Below are positions 54,172 through 62,743 of a stretch of DNA of 64,000 bases, piece by piece; within the stretch, counting starts at the first letter, position 1, and every line of letters begins with the position of its first letter. The stretch lies in NCBI GenBank assembly GCA_938039145.1, contig CALHVG010000003.1, positions 1 to 64,000 of the forward strand. The letters run 5' to 3'. Position numbers and translations under genes: made by a program. Source of the DNA: an uncultured Treponema sp. GTDB taxonomy: Bacteria > Spirochaetota > Spirochaetia > Treponematales > Treponemataceae. Under the pieces are notes generated by a model. It searched no databases and was not told the DNA's origin. It worked only from the letters and a program-made list of their open reading frames with translations.

Positions 54172-55098
54172 ATGAGAGTCGAAGTTATAATATCTACATA
54201 CAATGGTGCGGAATATTTAGAAGAACAGATAGCTTCTATACTGAATCAAGAAAATGTCGATACTCATATTACAGTTCGGGATGACGGTTCAACCGATAGC
54301 ACTTTAGATATTTTAAACGCTCAATGTAAAAAATATCCGGGTAGAATAAGCCTTATAAAGGGGAATAATATAGGGTATAGAAAAAGTTTTCTATTCGGCT
54401 TGAAAGAGTCTGAATCTGCCGATTACTATGCTTTCTCAGATCAGGATGATATTTGGTTACCTAATAAATTATCTAAGGCCGTCGAAAATTTAAATAAATT
54501 GAATTCGGACATAAAATTATATGTATCAAGCTTAAAAATAACAGATAGATATCTTAATGAGATTGGAGTTAATGATATTTCGAATATGACAAACTCATTG
54601 CGATGTTATTTTGCTCGTCCCAGATTGGCAGGCTGCACTTATGTTTTTAATAAATCATTGAAAGACGCTGCTATAAAATTATTTGAATTATTAATTGATG
54701 ACGGCATAAATGATATTTCGTTTCCTGATCATGATTTTGTTGTAGGGGCTATAGGCTTTGCTTGCGGTGAAGTTTATATAGATAAAGATTCTTTTATTTT
54801 GCATAGAAGACTTTCCTCCAGCATTACCGGCGGAGGGAACGGAATCCGGAAAAGGATTCAAACCGAATATAAATGCTTTTTTGCAAGAAAAAAAGTTCGT
54901 AGTCTTATTTCTGAATATTTGCTATCTTCTTTTCAAGAACAGTTGCGCCCTGATGTCACGGATTTTTTGATTGCGACAAGCGTTTACAATCGTTCGTTGC
55001 CGGGAAAAAGAAAGCTGATGAAATATGAAGGATTTTCTTCAAATATTCCTGTATGTGATATAGAGACAAAATTGTGTATCCTTTTAGGGGTGTTTTAG
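54172..55098 (+). CDS. Glycosyltransferase family 2
   Basis: A 308-residue GT-A enzyme like rhamnosyl- and other sugar transferases of O-antigen clusters. IISTYNGAEYLEEQIASILN, VRDDGSTDSTLDIL and the metal-binding YAFSDQDDIWLPNKL are diagnostic. The ATG at 54172 follows AGAGG at good distance; an upstream TTG extension is unlikely. Substrates are unknown. It ends a few bases before the next gene. Confidence 0.9.
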   Translation: MRVEVIISTYNGAEYLEEQIASILNQENVDTHITVRDDGSTDSTLDILNAQCKKYPGRISLIKGNNIGYRKSFLFGLKESESADYYAFSDQDDIWLPNKLSKAVENLNKLNSDIKLYVSSLKITDRYLNEIGVNDISNMTNSLRCYFARPRLAGCTYVFNKSLKDAAIKLFELLIDDGINDISFPDHDFVVGAIGFACGEVYIDKDSFILHRRLSSSITGGGNGIRKRIQTEYKCFFARKKVRSLISEYLLSSFQEQLRPDVTDFLIATSVYNRSLPGKRKLMKYEGFSSNIPVCDIETKLCILLGVF

Positions 55099-55121
55099 CT
55101 CTCATTAATAGGATTGATATT

Positions 55122-56237
55122 ATGGAACAGAATATAAAAAGAAAAACAAGAATATTGCAGGTTAATCTTGATGGCGAAGGCGGAGCTTTTGCGTTGATGT
55201 ATCAGATGCAGGGCGAATTATTGTCTGACTATATTTTTGATTTTTATTGGATGGGGAAGTTCCGCAAAAATGCATATACTGACGCACTTAAAAAAAACGG
55301 AAGCAAATTTTTTGAGGCAAATTTGCGAAAAAATAGACTTGTAGGACATTTTTTGACTCCGTTTTTGTTCTATAAGTTTTTAAAAGCGCACAAATATGAT
55401 GTTATTCATATAAATGCAGATACAGCCTTCAAATTATTGATTTATGCAAAGCCTGCAAAAAAAGCCGGTTGCAGTAAAGTTATACTGCATTCTCATTCAT
55501 CCGGAATTAATGGAAAATTCAAATGGTTAAAGTACATCATGCATTTGCTTGCCAGACCATTCCTAAAAAAGAATTCAGATGTATATCTTTCGTGTTCAGA
55601 TTTAGCTTCCGAATGGATGTTTAAGTCTGATAACAGAGCTGTTGAGATAATAAAAAATGGCGTTGATATAGAAAAATTTAAATTTTCAGATGATACAAGA
55701 AGTCTATATAGGCAGAAATTGCTTGCTGAAAACAAAATTGTTATAGGTATGGTAGGAAATCTTTCTTATCAAAAAAATCCTGAGTTCTTGATTGAGACGC
55801 TTGCTTTGCTTCCTAAAGATATGTATATGGTTGTATTCGTCGGTGATGGAGAAAATAGAAAAAATGTAGAAGAGCTGGTAAATGCAAAAGGACTTTCAGA
55901 GCGGGTTGTGTTTTATGGTCAGACATCGGAAGTTAATAATTTACTTAATGCGTTTGATATATTTGCCATGCCGTCAAGATTTGAAGGCTTGCCTGTAAGC
56001 GGTGTAGAAGCACAGACAAACGGTTTAAAATGTATTTTTTCCGATAAAATAACCGCAGAAATAGGAATTCTTACTTCTTGTGAATTTTTGCCTATAGGTA
56101 AGTCTTATGAAATCTGGGCGGATAGGATAAAAAATGCAACTTTTGATGATAGAGCTTGTGCGCACTTAATTGTGTCGGAACATGGATTTGACATTTATGA
56201 TTCGGCAAAAAGATTGTCAAATATTTATGCAAATTAG
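55122..56237 (+). CDS. Glycosyltransferase family 4 (EpsF-like)
   Basis: A 371-residue GT-B enzyme. The N-terminal domain starts RILQVNLDGEGGAFALMYQM and includes YDVIHINADTAFKLLIYA and ILHSHSSGINGK. The C-terminal donor domain has VIGMVGNLSYQKNPEFLIE, FVGDGENRKNVEELV and MPSRFEGLPVSGVEAQTNGL, as in EpsF-type exopolysaccharide transferases. The ATG at 55122 is preferred over an upstream start overlapping the GT2 gene. The polymerase gene follows after nine bases. Confidence 0.9.
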   Translation: MEQNIKRKTRILQVNLDGEGGAFALMYQMQGELLSDYIFDFYWMGKFRKNAYTDALKKNGSKFFEANLRKNRLVGHFLTPFLFYKFLKAHKYDVIHINADTAFKLLIYAKPAKKAGCSKVILHSHSSGINGKFKWLKYIMHLLARPFLKKNSDVYLSCSDLASEWMFKSDNRAVEIIKNGVDIEKFKFSDDTRSLYRQKLLAENKIVIGMVGNLSYQKNPEFLIETLALLPKDMYMVVFVGDGENRKNVEELVNAKGLSERVVFYGQTSEVNNLLNAFDIFAMPSRFEGLPVSGVEAQTNGLKCIFSDKITAEIGILTSCEFLPIGKSYEIWADRIKNATFDDRACAHLIVSEHGFDIYDSAKRLSNIYAN

Positions 56238-56246
56238 GAGATATTT

Positions 56247-57533
56247 GTGTTTTTTGTTACAATTTTAATGCTGATTTTATTCTTCTTTATAAATTACAAG
56301 ATTTATCATTCAGACTTTATAGCTCCTGCCTGTGTGTATTCATTTTCTTTATTGGTACCTGCTTTATACGCGCTATTTTGGTATGATTTATGGGAGCTAA
56401 GAACTTATTCTGTAAAGACATTTTTTGTGATTTTTGTGGCGGTTTTTACTTTTTCCATAGTTTCCGGAATTACTTACAATGCACTTAACGGAAATAGAAT
56501 ATTAATAAAATCTCGTCAATTTGATGTATGTGCTAATAAGAGTTCTGATAACAAAATTGCATTTGGCGGCGGGAAATTATTGCTTTTATTGATTATTGGG
56601 TTTTTTACATTAAAACTGGCTTTGGATTTTTTTAAAACTTATGGAGATGATTTAGCGTCTTCTATAATTGCCTATAGGCTTGATTTTGTAAAAGAAGAAA
56701 AAAGAATGCCCAAACTTTTGAGTTTTCTCTTAAATTTTTGTATGTTATCGGGTTATTTCAGCAGTTATATTTTTATAAATAATTTATTATGCGCAAAAAA
56801 AATAGAATTCGGCTGGATATGTGCATTCTTGGGAAGTATCATGCTGAGTCTATTTGGCGGCTCCAGGGGCGGGGCGGTTTCTGTTATTTTTGTTGCAGCA
56901 GGTATATTTTATATTATTTATCAGCACAATCCTCGTAAATTACCGCCTATGAAGATGAAGAAAAATTTTCTTAAGGCTATATTATTTGGAGGAATTACAG
57001 GATTTGTATTTTTTATCATTTCTGCAAGTTGGATAGGAAGAACAAATGATTTTTCGCCATTATACTATTTTGCCATATATTTCAGCGCACCTTTAAAAAA
57101 TCTTGATTTATATATACCGCTAATAGAATTAGGACGAGAATTAGATTTTATGGAAATTAACGGAGCGAGTTTAGGAAATGTCGGCACTGTGTTAGCTTTT
57201 GAATACCAGTACGGAGGCTTTTGGGGAGTAATCTCTTTTACTGCGCTTTCTTCAGTTATTTACACAGTCACATATATTTATATGCGCAGATGGCGATTTG
57301 AATCGGATAAAATTAATTTTTCAGCAATTATTTATAGTTATATGTTTTACAGCTTGTGTATTGTGATGTTCGGCGGAACGTCGATTACAAGCATTTTCTC
57401 TTTGTTTTTTGTAAAAATTTTTATCGGACTGATAGTTTTAAATTATTTTTTTAATTTTAGTTTCAATCGAAAAAGAAAGTCTTGGGGTTTAGGAAAAACA
57501 CATTCAATATTTTGTTTGAGGATTAAAAGATGA
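56247..57533 (+). CDS. Wzy-like oligosaccharide repeat-unit polymerase
   Basis: A 428-residue integral membrane protein with about ten to twelve predicted helices, starting with FFVTILMLILFFFINYKIY. A central motif LFGGSRGGAVSVIFVAAGIF and a periplasmic loop with LDLYIPLIELGREL are typical of O-antigen polymerases of the Wzy/OAPwzy type. It begins with GTG after TAGGAG. Its stop overlaps the following ATG (ATGA). No flippase (Wzx) or initiating phosphosugar transferase is in the window, so these must be elsewhere or an alternative export route is used. Confidence 0.85.
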   Translation: MFFVTILMLILFFFINYKIYHSDFIAPACVYSFSLLVPALYALFWYDLWELRTYSVKTFFVIFVAVFTFSIVSGITYNALNGNRILIKSRQFDVCANKSSDNKIAFGGGKLLLLLIIGFFTLKLALDFFKTYGDDLASSIIAYRLDFVKEEKRMPKLLSFLLNFCMLSGYFSSYIFINNLLCAKKIEFGWICAFLGSIMLSLFGGSRGGAVSVIFVAAGIFYIIYQHNPRKLPPMKMKKNFLKAILFGGITGFVFFIISASWIGRTNDFSPLYYFAIYFSAPLKNLDLYIPLIELGRELDFMEINGASLGNVGTVLAFEYQYGGFWGVISFTALSSVIYTVTYIYMRRWRFESDKINFSAIIYSYMFYSLCIVMFGGTSITSIFSLFFVKIFIGLIVLNYFFNFSFNRKRKSWGLGKTHSIFCLRIKR

Positions 57534-58411
57534 GAATACTTGCAATAATTGTTACTTATAACCGTTTGGATTTGCTGAAGGAATGTATAATCGCTCTTTC
57601 AAATCAGAGTTACAAAAATTTTGATTTTTTGGTAATAGACAATGCTTCTACAGATGGCACTCTTTCGTATTTGAAAGAATCAAATGTTCCCTTTGTGCAC
57701 ATGGATCATAATGCAGGAGGTGCCGGCGGTTTTTCCAGGGGATTAAAAGAAGGTGTAGAGCGAGGATATGATTATGTGTGGGCGATGGATGACGATACAA
57801 TTCCTGATGAAGATTGTCTATTAAATCTTGTGGATAGTATAGAAAAGTTGAATTCTGATTTTGGATTTGTATGTAGTTATGTAAAATGGATAAATGATGA
57901 ACCTTGTGTTATGAATATTCCGGCTCCGGCTTCTCTGTCTTCGGCAAAAACTGTTTTTTTTGCAAAGACAGGTGTGCTCAGTTGTAAATCCGCATCATTT
58001 GTTTCTATCCTTTTTCCTGCTCGTATTGTAAAAAAATATGGTCTGCCTATAAAAGAATTTTTTATATGGGGTGATGATATTGAGTACACAAAGCGAATTT
58101 CAAGATATGAAAATTGTTTTTGCAATTATAATAGCAGTGTAGTTCATAAAATGAAAAATAATAATCCGACAGATATAGTCTCCGATATTCCGGAAAGATT
58201 GAACAGATATAAATTTTCATTTAGGAACAGATGTTTTATTGCAAGACAGGACGGTTTTAAGGGAATTATCAGCAATAACCTTTCGGTCATATATCAAATC
58301 ATAAAAATAATAAGATATAAAAATAAAAAGAAACTGTTAAAGATATTTATAGTGCTGTCGGGTTGGATTAAGGGACAGTTTTTTAGACCTCGTATAGAAT
58401 ATGTTGATTGA
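57530..58411 (+). CDS. GlfT-like galactofuranosyltransferase (family 2)
   Basis: A 293-residue GT-A glycosyltransferase. Family 2 features are AIIVTYNRLDLLKECIIAL and VIDNASTDGTLSYL. The combination NAGGAGGFSRGLKEG, YVWAMDDDTIPDEDC and FFIWGDDIEYTKRI matches the GlfT group that uses UDP-galactofuranose. With glf at the head of the same cluster the donor is very likely UDP-Galf. Last gene of the cluster; a bidirectional terminator lies at 58573-58603. Confidence 0.88.
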   Translation: MRILAIIVTYNRLDLLKECIIALSNQSYKNFDFLVIDNASTDGTLSYLKESNVPFVHMDHNAGGAGGFSRGLKEGVERGYDYVWAMDDDTIPDEDCLLNLVDSIEKLNSDFGFVCSYVKWINDEPCVMNIPAPASLSSAKTVFFAKTGVLSCKSASFVSILFPARIVKKYGLPIKEFFIWGDDIEYTKRISRYENCFCNYNSSVVHKMKNNNPTDIVSDIPERLNRYKFSFRNRCFIARQDGFKGIISNNLSVIYQIIKIIRYKNKKKLLKIFIVLSGWIKGQFFRPRIEYVD

Positions 58412-58572
58412 TTAATTTGGATTAATAGACTTAATGAAATTATCAGGAAAACTGTTATCGTTTCCAAAAAAGCGCCAATATAGTTAACGGCACTTTATAA
58501 AATAATGTATTTGTAGGGTAAGAAAGAAACGTGCGTATTTCGTGCGTTTTTACGCAGGAAGCAAAATAAAAA

Positions 58573-58603
58573 AAAAGGGAAGACTTGGCGCGTCTTCCCT
58601 TTT
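58573..58603. terminator. Bidirectional terminator
   Basis: A 12-base stem AAAAGGGAAGAC/GTCTTCCCTTTT around TTGGCGC. It can end both the rightward polysaccharide cluster and the leftward Fur-like gene, whose stop is at 58606. Confidence 0.9.
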
Positions 58604-58605
58604 CT

Positions 58606-58842
58606 TTATGAAACCCTTAGGTCTAACTTTTTCATTAGCCCGAATTCTTCCAAAGAATGAACCGTTCGGTAAACCGTCGCTCGCCCAATTTCTTTGTCGG
58701 AAGCCTTCGCCAAATAGTAAAGTTCCTTGAATGAACTGCCGGGATTCTGAAGGATAATCGCAAGAAGATTTTTACGCTGTTCAGTTATCCGGCAACCGTT
58801 TTCTTTGAAAGTCTGTAAAATTGTATTGTACTTTTCTTCCAT
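58606..58842 (-). CDS. Stand-alone Fur-type DNA-binding domain
   Basis: Seventy-eight residues corresponding only to the winged-helix half of Fur/PerR: GCRITEQRKNLLAIIL, HxH-less linker, and ATVYRTVHSLEEFGLMKKLD. The C-terminal dimerisation and metal-sensing half (about 60 residues with His/Cys ligands) is absent, yet the gene ends cleanly two bases before a terminator and has its own promoter. It is therefore a compact gene rather than obvious debris. A perfect palindrome overlaps its -10 box, implying autoregulation. It is divergent from rubredoxin. How it dimerises or senses a signal is unclear. Confidence 0.85.
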   Translation of the reverse strand: MEEKYNTILQTFKENGCRITEQRKNLLAIILQNPGSSFKELYYLAKASDKEIGRATVYRTVHSLEEFGLMKKLDLRVS

Positions 58843-58861
58843 GGTTTTATCCTTTTGCTAA

Positions 58862-58893
58862 GTTAGCATATGCTAACCTGAAAAAAAAGTCAA
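58862..58893 (-). promoter_or_regulatory. Promoter and palindromic operator of the Fur-like gene
   Basis: On the minus strand TTGACT (58893-58888), 17 bases, TATGCT (58870-58865). The -10 is embedded in the perfect palindrome GTTAGCATATGCTAAC (58862-58877), the probable binding site of the Fur-like protein. Confidence 0.75.
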
Positions 58894-58957
58894 TTATTTA
58901 TTTCGCATGCTTTCAAAAATATTTTGCAAGTCCTTCTCAAAGTATAAATAATCTTGA

Positions 58958-58986
58958 TTGCAAAGTAGGGTTTTATGAGGTACAAT
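58958..58986 (+). promoter_or_regulatory. Rubredoxin promoter
   Basis: TTGCAA (58958-58963), 17-base spacer, TACAAT (58981-58986), 33 bases before the rubredoxin ATG. Confidence 0.7.
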
Positions 58987-59018
58987 TAAAGAGACAACAA
59001 AAAACAGGAGTCTTTTTT

Positions 59019-59177
59019 ATGGAAAGAATGCAATGCGATAGTTGCGGATATGTGTATGACAGTGAGAAAGGAGATTCAAAAAAGGGTGTTCCTGCCGGAA
59101 CGGCGTGGAAAGATGTTCCTGCTGATTATACTTGTCCGGAGTGTGGCGCAGGAAGAGACGTATTCATTGTTGAGTAA
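59019..59177 (+). CDS. Rubredoxin
   Basis: A 52-residue iron protein with the two CxxC-type knuckles MQCDSCGYVYD and YTCPECGAGRDVF that bind one Fe. The loop GVPAGTAWKDVPADY is typical. Rubredoxins carry electrons to oxygen- or superoxide-removing enzymes in anaerobes. ACAGGAG sets the ATG at 59019. Divergent from the Fur-like regulator, so oxidative or metal stress control is plausible. Terminator at 59217-59246. Confidence 0.97.
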   Translation: MERMQCDSCGYVYDSEKGDSKKGVPAGTAWKDVPADYTCPECGAGRDVFIVE

Positions 59178-59216
59178 ATGATATAGAATGCTCGCTGCAA
59201 TCTGCAATGTACGATA

Positions 59217-59246
59217 AAGAAGTCGCTTTTTTAGGCGGCTTCTTTA
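59217..59246 (+). terminator. Rubredoxin terminator
   Basis: GAAGTCGC (59219-59226) pairs with GCGGCTTC (59235-59242) around a T-rich loop, followed by TTTATG. Confidence 0.7.
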
Positions 59247-59556
59247 TGTTTCCGGAATGGGATTGAAAATCGCCTAGGTTTTAAAATCGTGCGGTGGATT
59301 TTTTATGGAAGTAAAAAAAATGCTAGCTTTTCAGCCTTTTGAAAAAAACATTCAAATTGTTTTTTTGAGATTCGGTTTTGATTTTCAAAAATTTAGGATT
59401 TTTCAGAGAAATCTGCGGATTAAGGCGGAAAATGCCGAACTTGAAAGGCGGCTTTTCGTTTTTATCGGATAATTTTTGCCTTGATTTTGAAGCGTCTTTT
59501 TTTTTAGGTTGATTCAAGCCTTGCGAGTTTTCTTTAAAATTTTCTCTGCTTTTTGC
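59247..59556. other. Intergenic DNA before rpsL
   Basis: AT-rich with no supported gene. A leftward 64-codon frame (59323-59517) is Lys/Asn-rich and lacks gene character. Confidence 0.5.
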
Positions 59557-59585
59557 TTGAATTCATTTTTGGAATTCAGTAGAAT
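59557..59585 (+). promoter_or_regulatory. rpsL-rpsG promoter
   Basis: TTGAAT (59557-59562), 17-base spacer, TAGAAT (59580-59585). The leader to rpsL (about 75 bases) has a small ACCTAT/ATAGGT hairpin. Confidence 0.75.
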
Positions 59586-59664
59586 CGTAAAACCTATCTT
59601 TATAGGTCTTTCTTTAAGTTAAATCTTCCGGGGTGCTGACCGGAATAAATTAGGAGAATGGGCG

Positions 59665-60039
59665 ATGCCTACAATAAATCAATTAATTCGTCAGGGACGT
59701 AAGTCGGTGGCAAATAGAACCAAGTCTCCCGCGCTTGAGTCTTGTCCGCAGAAGCGTGGTGTTTGCACCCGTGTAATGACTGTAACCCCTAAAAAACCGA
59801 ACTCGGCTCTTCGCAAGGTTGCCCGTGTTCGTCTGTCAAATGGAATTGAAGTAACTGCATACATTCCCGGTATCGGTCACAACCTTCAGGAACACTCTGT
59901 GGTTTTGATCCGTGGCGGTCGTGTAAAGGACCTTCCTGGTGTTCGTTATCATATTATCCGTGGTACAAAAGATACGCTCGGCGTTGAAGACCGAAAACGC
60001 GGTCGTTCTAAGTACGGCGCAAAGAAGCCAAAGGCTTAA
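59665..60039 (+). CDS. rpsL: 30S ribosomal protein S12
   Basis: A 124-residue S12 of the decoding centre. The conserved loops [11 protein letters not shown] and [15 protein letters not shown] have wild-type residues at the streptomycin-resistance positions. TAGGAG precedes the ATG. It now has its own promoter because the usual upstream rpoC is separated by about 9.6 kb. Confidence 0.99.
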   Translation: MPTINQLIRQGRKSVANRTKSPALESCPQKRGVCTRVMTVTPKKPNSALRKVARVRLSNGIEVTAYIPGIGHNLQEHSVVLIRGGRVKDLPGVRYHIIRGTKDTLGVEDRKRGRSKYGAKKPKA

Positions 60040-60051
60040 CGGAGGAATAAG

Positions 60052-60522
60052 ATGGGAAGACATAAGAAATCCGTAGACCGTCCGATTACGCCGGATGTAA
60101 AATATAATAGCGTTGTAGTGTCGAAATTCGTAAACAGAATGATGCTGGACGGCAAGAAGTCCATTTGTATTGAACTGCTTTACAATGCGATGGATAAACT
60201 GAAGGCAAAGACCGAAAAAGATCCGCTTGAGGTTTTCCTTAAAGCCGTGGACAATGTAAAACCTGTGGTGGAGGTAAAATCTCGTCGTGTGGGTGGTGCG
60301 ACCTATCAGGTTCCGATGGAAATCCGTGAGGCTCGCCGCGAGGCTTTGGCGATGAGGTGGATAATCAATGCCGCCCGTTCTCGTTCAGGGCATGGAATGG
60401 CTGATACTTTGGCATCCGAGTTGCTTGACGCTTTTAACAGCACCGGTACGGCTTACAAAAAGAAGGAAGACGTTCACAAGATGGCGGAAGCCAACAAGGC
60501 TTTTGCTCATTTCAGGTGGTAA
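60052..60522 (+). CDS. rpsG: 30S ribosomal protein S7
   Basis: A 156-residue S7 that organises the 3' domain of 16S rRNA. Family blocks [31 protein letters not shown] and [14 protein letters not shown]. Twelve bases after rpsL. Followed by a terminator instead of fusA. Confidence 0.99.
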   Translation: MGRHKKSVDRPITPDVKYNSVVVSKFVNRMMLDGKKSICIELLYNAMDKLKAKTEKDPLEVFLKAVDNVKPVVEVKSRRVGGATYQVPMEIREARREALAMRWIINAARSRSGHGMADTLASELLDAFNSTGTAYKKKEDVHKMAEANKAFAHFRW

Positions 60523-60540
60523 TGCTGAAATCGGCATAAA

Positions 60541-60572
60541 AAAGGGGCGATTAAATTTGCCCCTTTTTTTTA
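60541..60572 (+). terminator. rpsL-rpsG terminator
   Basis: AAGGGGC/GCCCCTT stem with loop GATTAAATTT followed by TTTTTTT. Confidence 0.9.
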
Positions 60573-60591
60573 TTAAATCATTATTTTCCTA

Positions 60592-60620
60592 TTGAAATAA
60601 ATTTCAAAAGAATGTATAAA
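60592..60620 (+). promoter_or_regulatory. Strong promoter upstream of tuf
   Basis: TTGAAA (60592-60597), 17-base spacer, TATAAA (60615-60620). It lies about 450 bases before tuf and drives a long region without a reading frame. Confidence 0.7.
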
Positions 60621-60626
60621 TGTGGA

Positions 60627-61025
60627 ATATGTCGTCGCTGTTCTGCGGCGATTTTATAAGGTTCTTTGAAGTCGGCGGATTAAAGTCCTGTGTTACCGTA
60701 AAGTCAATCTTCGTTTGAAGGTTTTCAGGATAACGCACTCTGTGAAAAGTCGGTAAACGATACGCTTTTTTCAGGGGAGTCGATAGGCTCTAAGGACCAG
60801 ACCAGTTGTCGGCGCTGTGCTTGATGATGATCGGTGGTTTAAGGCCAAGGTGTTTCGATATTATGAAACATCGTTGCAAAGTTCGTTTTGTCGAGCTTCA
60901 TGTCCTAAAACACTCATCTTTTCATAAAGCCAGTATTTAATTTTTGCGAAAAAGTGTGTCTGCGAATGGATTTTTCTATCAGGCGATATGGGATTCATTC
61001 TGGCTTAAAGTGCAACACATTAAAT
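60627..61025 (+). ncRNA. Untranslated transcribed region before tuf, candidate structured leader or RNA
   Basis: About 400 bases with no convincing frame, normal base composition and several stems, starting with TCGCTG/CGGCGA (60635-60651) then TTTT. It does not show the signature blocks of tmRNA, RNase P RNA or SRP RNA. It could be a long 5' leader of tuf-rpsJ-rplC-rplD or an independent small RNA. Confidence 0.35.
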
Positions 61026-61060
61026 TATAATGCCGGATTACCCGATAAGAAGATCCGGCA
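61026..61060 (+). promoter_or_regulatory. tuf proximal -10 box and leader hairpin
   Basis: TATAAT at 61026-61031 (no good -35), followed by GCCGGAT/ATCCGGC, whose second arm ends one or two bases before the AAGGAG ribosome site of tuf. The hairpin may tune initiation or protect the 5' end. Confidence 0.5.
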
Positions 61061-61071
61061 AGGAGAAAAAC

Positions 61072-62262
61072 ATGGCAAAGGAGAAGTTCGCGAGAACTAA
61101 GCCTCACATGAACGTTGGTACTATTGGTCACGTAGACCATGGTAAGACAACACTTTCGGCAGCTATCACAACATACTGTGCTAATAAGTATGGTGATAAG
61201 TTGCTCAAGTATGACGAAATTGATAACGCTCCTGAGGAAAAAGAGCGTGGTATTACTATTAATACTCGTCATCTTGAGTATCAGTCTGACAAGAGGCACT
61301 ATGCGCATATCGACTGTCCTGGACACGCCGACTATGTAAAGAACATGATTACCGGTGCTGCTCAGATGGATGGAGCGGTTCTTGTAATTGCTGCCTCTGA
61401 CGGTGTTATGGCTCAGACAAAAGAACACCTTTTGCTTGCTAGGCAGGTAGGTGTTCCTAAGATTATCGTGTTCTTGAACAAGGTTGATATGCTCGACGGT
61501 GACGAAGAGATGTTGATGCTCGTTGAAGAAGACGTAAAAGACACAATCAAGAAGTACGGCTTTGCTGACGAGACCCCGATTATCAAGGGTTCTGCGTTCA
61601 AGGCGTTGAACGAAGCTTCAAATCCTGAGAACACAAAATGCATCGAAGAATTGCTTGCTGCAATGGACTCATGGTTCGATGATCCTGTAAGGGAAGAGGA
61701 CAAGCCGTTCTTGATGCCAATCGAGGATATCTTCACAATCTCCGGTCGTGGAACTGTAGTAACAGGACGAATCGAGCGTGGTGTTGTAAATATGGGAGAA
61801 ACCGTGGAAATCGTTGGTATTCGTCCAACTGCTACAACAACTGTTACTGGTATTGAAATGTTCCAGAAAACGCTTGAGCAGGGTATTCCGGGCGATAACG
61901 TCGGTATCCTTCTTCGTGGCGTTGAAAAGAAGGATGTTGTTCGCGGTCAGGTTCTTGCAAAGCCGGGTTCAATCCATCCTCACACAAAGTTCGAGGCTCA
62001 GCTTTACGTTCTTACAGAGGCTGAAGGCGGAAGACATTCTTCATTCAGGAATGGTTATCGACCACAGTTCTACTTCAGAACTACGGACATCACGGGAACT
62101 ATCATGCTCGGCGACGGCGTAGAAATGGTAAACCCTGGCGACAACGTAAAGGTTATCGGAGAACTTATCCACCCAATCGCTATGGACGAAGGTCTTAAAC
62201 TTGCTATCCGTGAGGGCGGACGAACAATCGCTTCCGGACAGGTTACAAAGATTATCGAATAG
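61072..62262 (+). CDS. tuf: Elongation factor Tu
   Basis: A 396-residue EF-Tu that delivers aminoacyl-tRNA to the ribosome. G-domain motifs [16 protein letters not shown] and NKVD, effector region [16 protein letters not shown], domain 2 [13 protein letters not shown], and a normal C terminus. The start is fixed by AAGGAG and the MAKEKF opening. It heads the S10-type ribosomal cluster. Confidence 0.99.
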   Translation: MAKEKFARTKPHMNVGTIGHVDHGKTTLSAAITTYCANKYGDKLLKYDEIDNAPEEKERGITINTRHLEYQSDKRHYAHIDCPGHADYVKNMITGAAQMDGAVLVIAASDGVMAQTKEHLLLARQVGVPKIIVFLNKVDMLDGDEEMLMLVEEDVKDTIKKYGFADETPIIKGSAFKALNEASNPENTKCIEELLAAMDSWFDDPVREEDKPFLMPIEDIFTISGRGTVVTGRIERGVVNMGETVEIVGIRPTATTTVTGIEMFQKTLEQGIPGDNVGILLRGVEKKDVVRGQVLAKPGSIHPHTKFEAQLYVLTEAEGGRHSSFRNGYRPQFYFRTTDITGTIMLGDGVEMVNPGDNVKVIGELIHPIAMDEGLKLAIREGGRTIASGQVTKIIE

Positions 62263-62273
62263 TTATAGGTTTT

Positions 62274-62307
62274 AGGTCAGCCTGCGTTTTGTCGGGCTGA
62301 CCTTTAT
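62274..62307 (+). terminator. Hairpin between tuf and rpsJ
   Basis: AGGTCAGCC (62274-62282) pairs with GGCTGACCT (62295-62303), followed by TTAT. Weak T-tract: likely partial termination or an RNA-processing site that lets tuf be expressed more than rpsJ. Confidence 0.5.
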
Positions 62308-62324
62308 CCTTGGAGGAAAAATTA

Positions 62325-62633
62325 ATGGCGAATGGAAAGATTCGTGTTCGACTTCGTGCATTTGATGTTGAACTGATCGATCGTAGTGCTAAGGCAATCG
62401 TTTCTGCAGTTCAGAAGTCCGGCGCAAAGGTTTCAGGACCAATCCCGCTTCCAACCAGAATCAATAAGGTGACGGTTCTTCGCTCGCCTCACGTAAACAA
62501 AAAGGCTCGTGAGCAGTTTGAGATGAGGACGCACAAACGCCTTATCGACATTCTGAACCCTACCGAAGAAGTCATGAATTCTTTGATGAAGTTGGAACTT
62601 CCGGCAGGCGTTGCAGTCGAAATCAAGCAGTAA
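62325..62633 (+). CDS. rpsJ: 30S ribosomal protein S10
   Basis: A 102-residue S10 (NusE). Core [40 protein letters not shown] and [15 protein letters not shown]. The ATG at 62325 follows GGAGG. Confidence 0.99.
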   Translation: MANGKIRVRLRAFDVELIDRSAKAIVSAVQKSGAKVSGPIPLPTRINKVTVLRSPHVNKKAREQFEMRTHKRLIDILNPTEEVMNSLMKLELPAGVAVEIKQ

Positions 62634-62743
62634 ATTATTGCTGCAGGAATAAGGTACGAACCCTCCGGATCTGGGTTGACGGCCGAAACAATTGGAACGA
62701 AGGTTCTGTTTTGCAGACTTTGTTCACAAAAGGAGTTATCAGA
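62634..62743 (+). promoter_or_regulatory. 110-base leader between rpsJ and rplC
   Basis: Long for this operon. It may fold through CTGCA near its start with TGCAG near its end, with an inner CCGGATC-containing segment. Possible ribosomal-protein binding site; AAGGAG for rplC lies at its end. Confidence 0.3.

Noticed and set aside
59323..59517. Leftward 64-codon frame before rpsL
   Set aside because: Low-complexity Lys/Asn/Gln-rich product, no ribosome site, no known family.
60627..61025. RNase P RNA
   Set aside because: The universally conserved GAGGAAAGTCC-type and ACAGAA-type blocks are not found.
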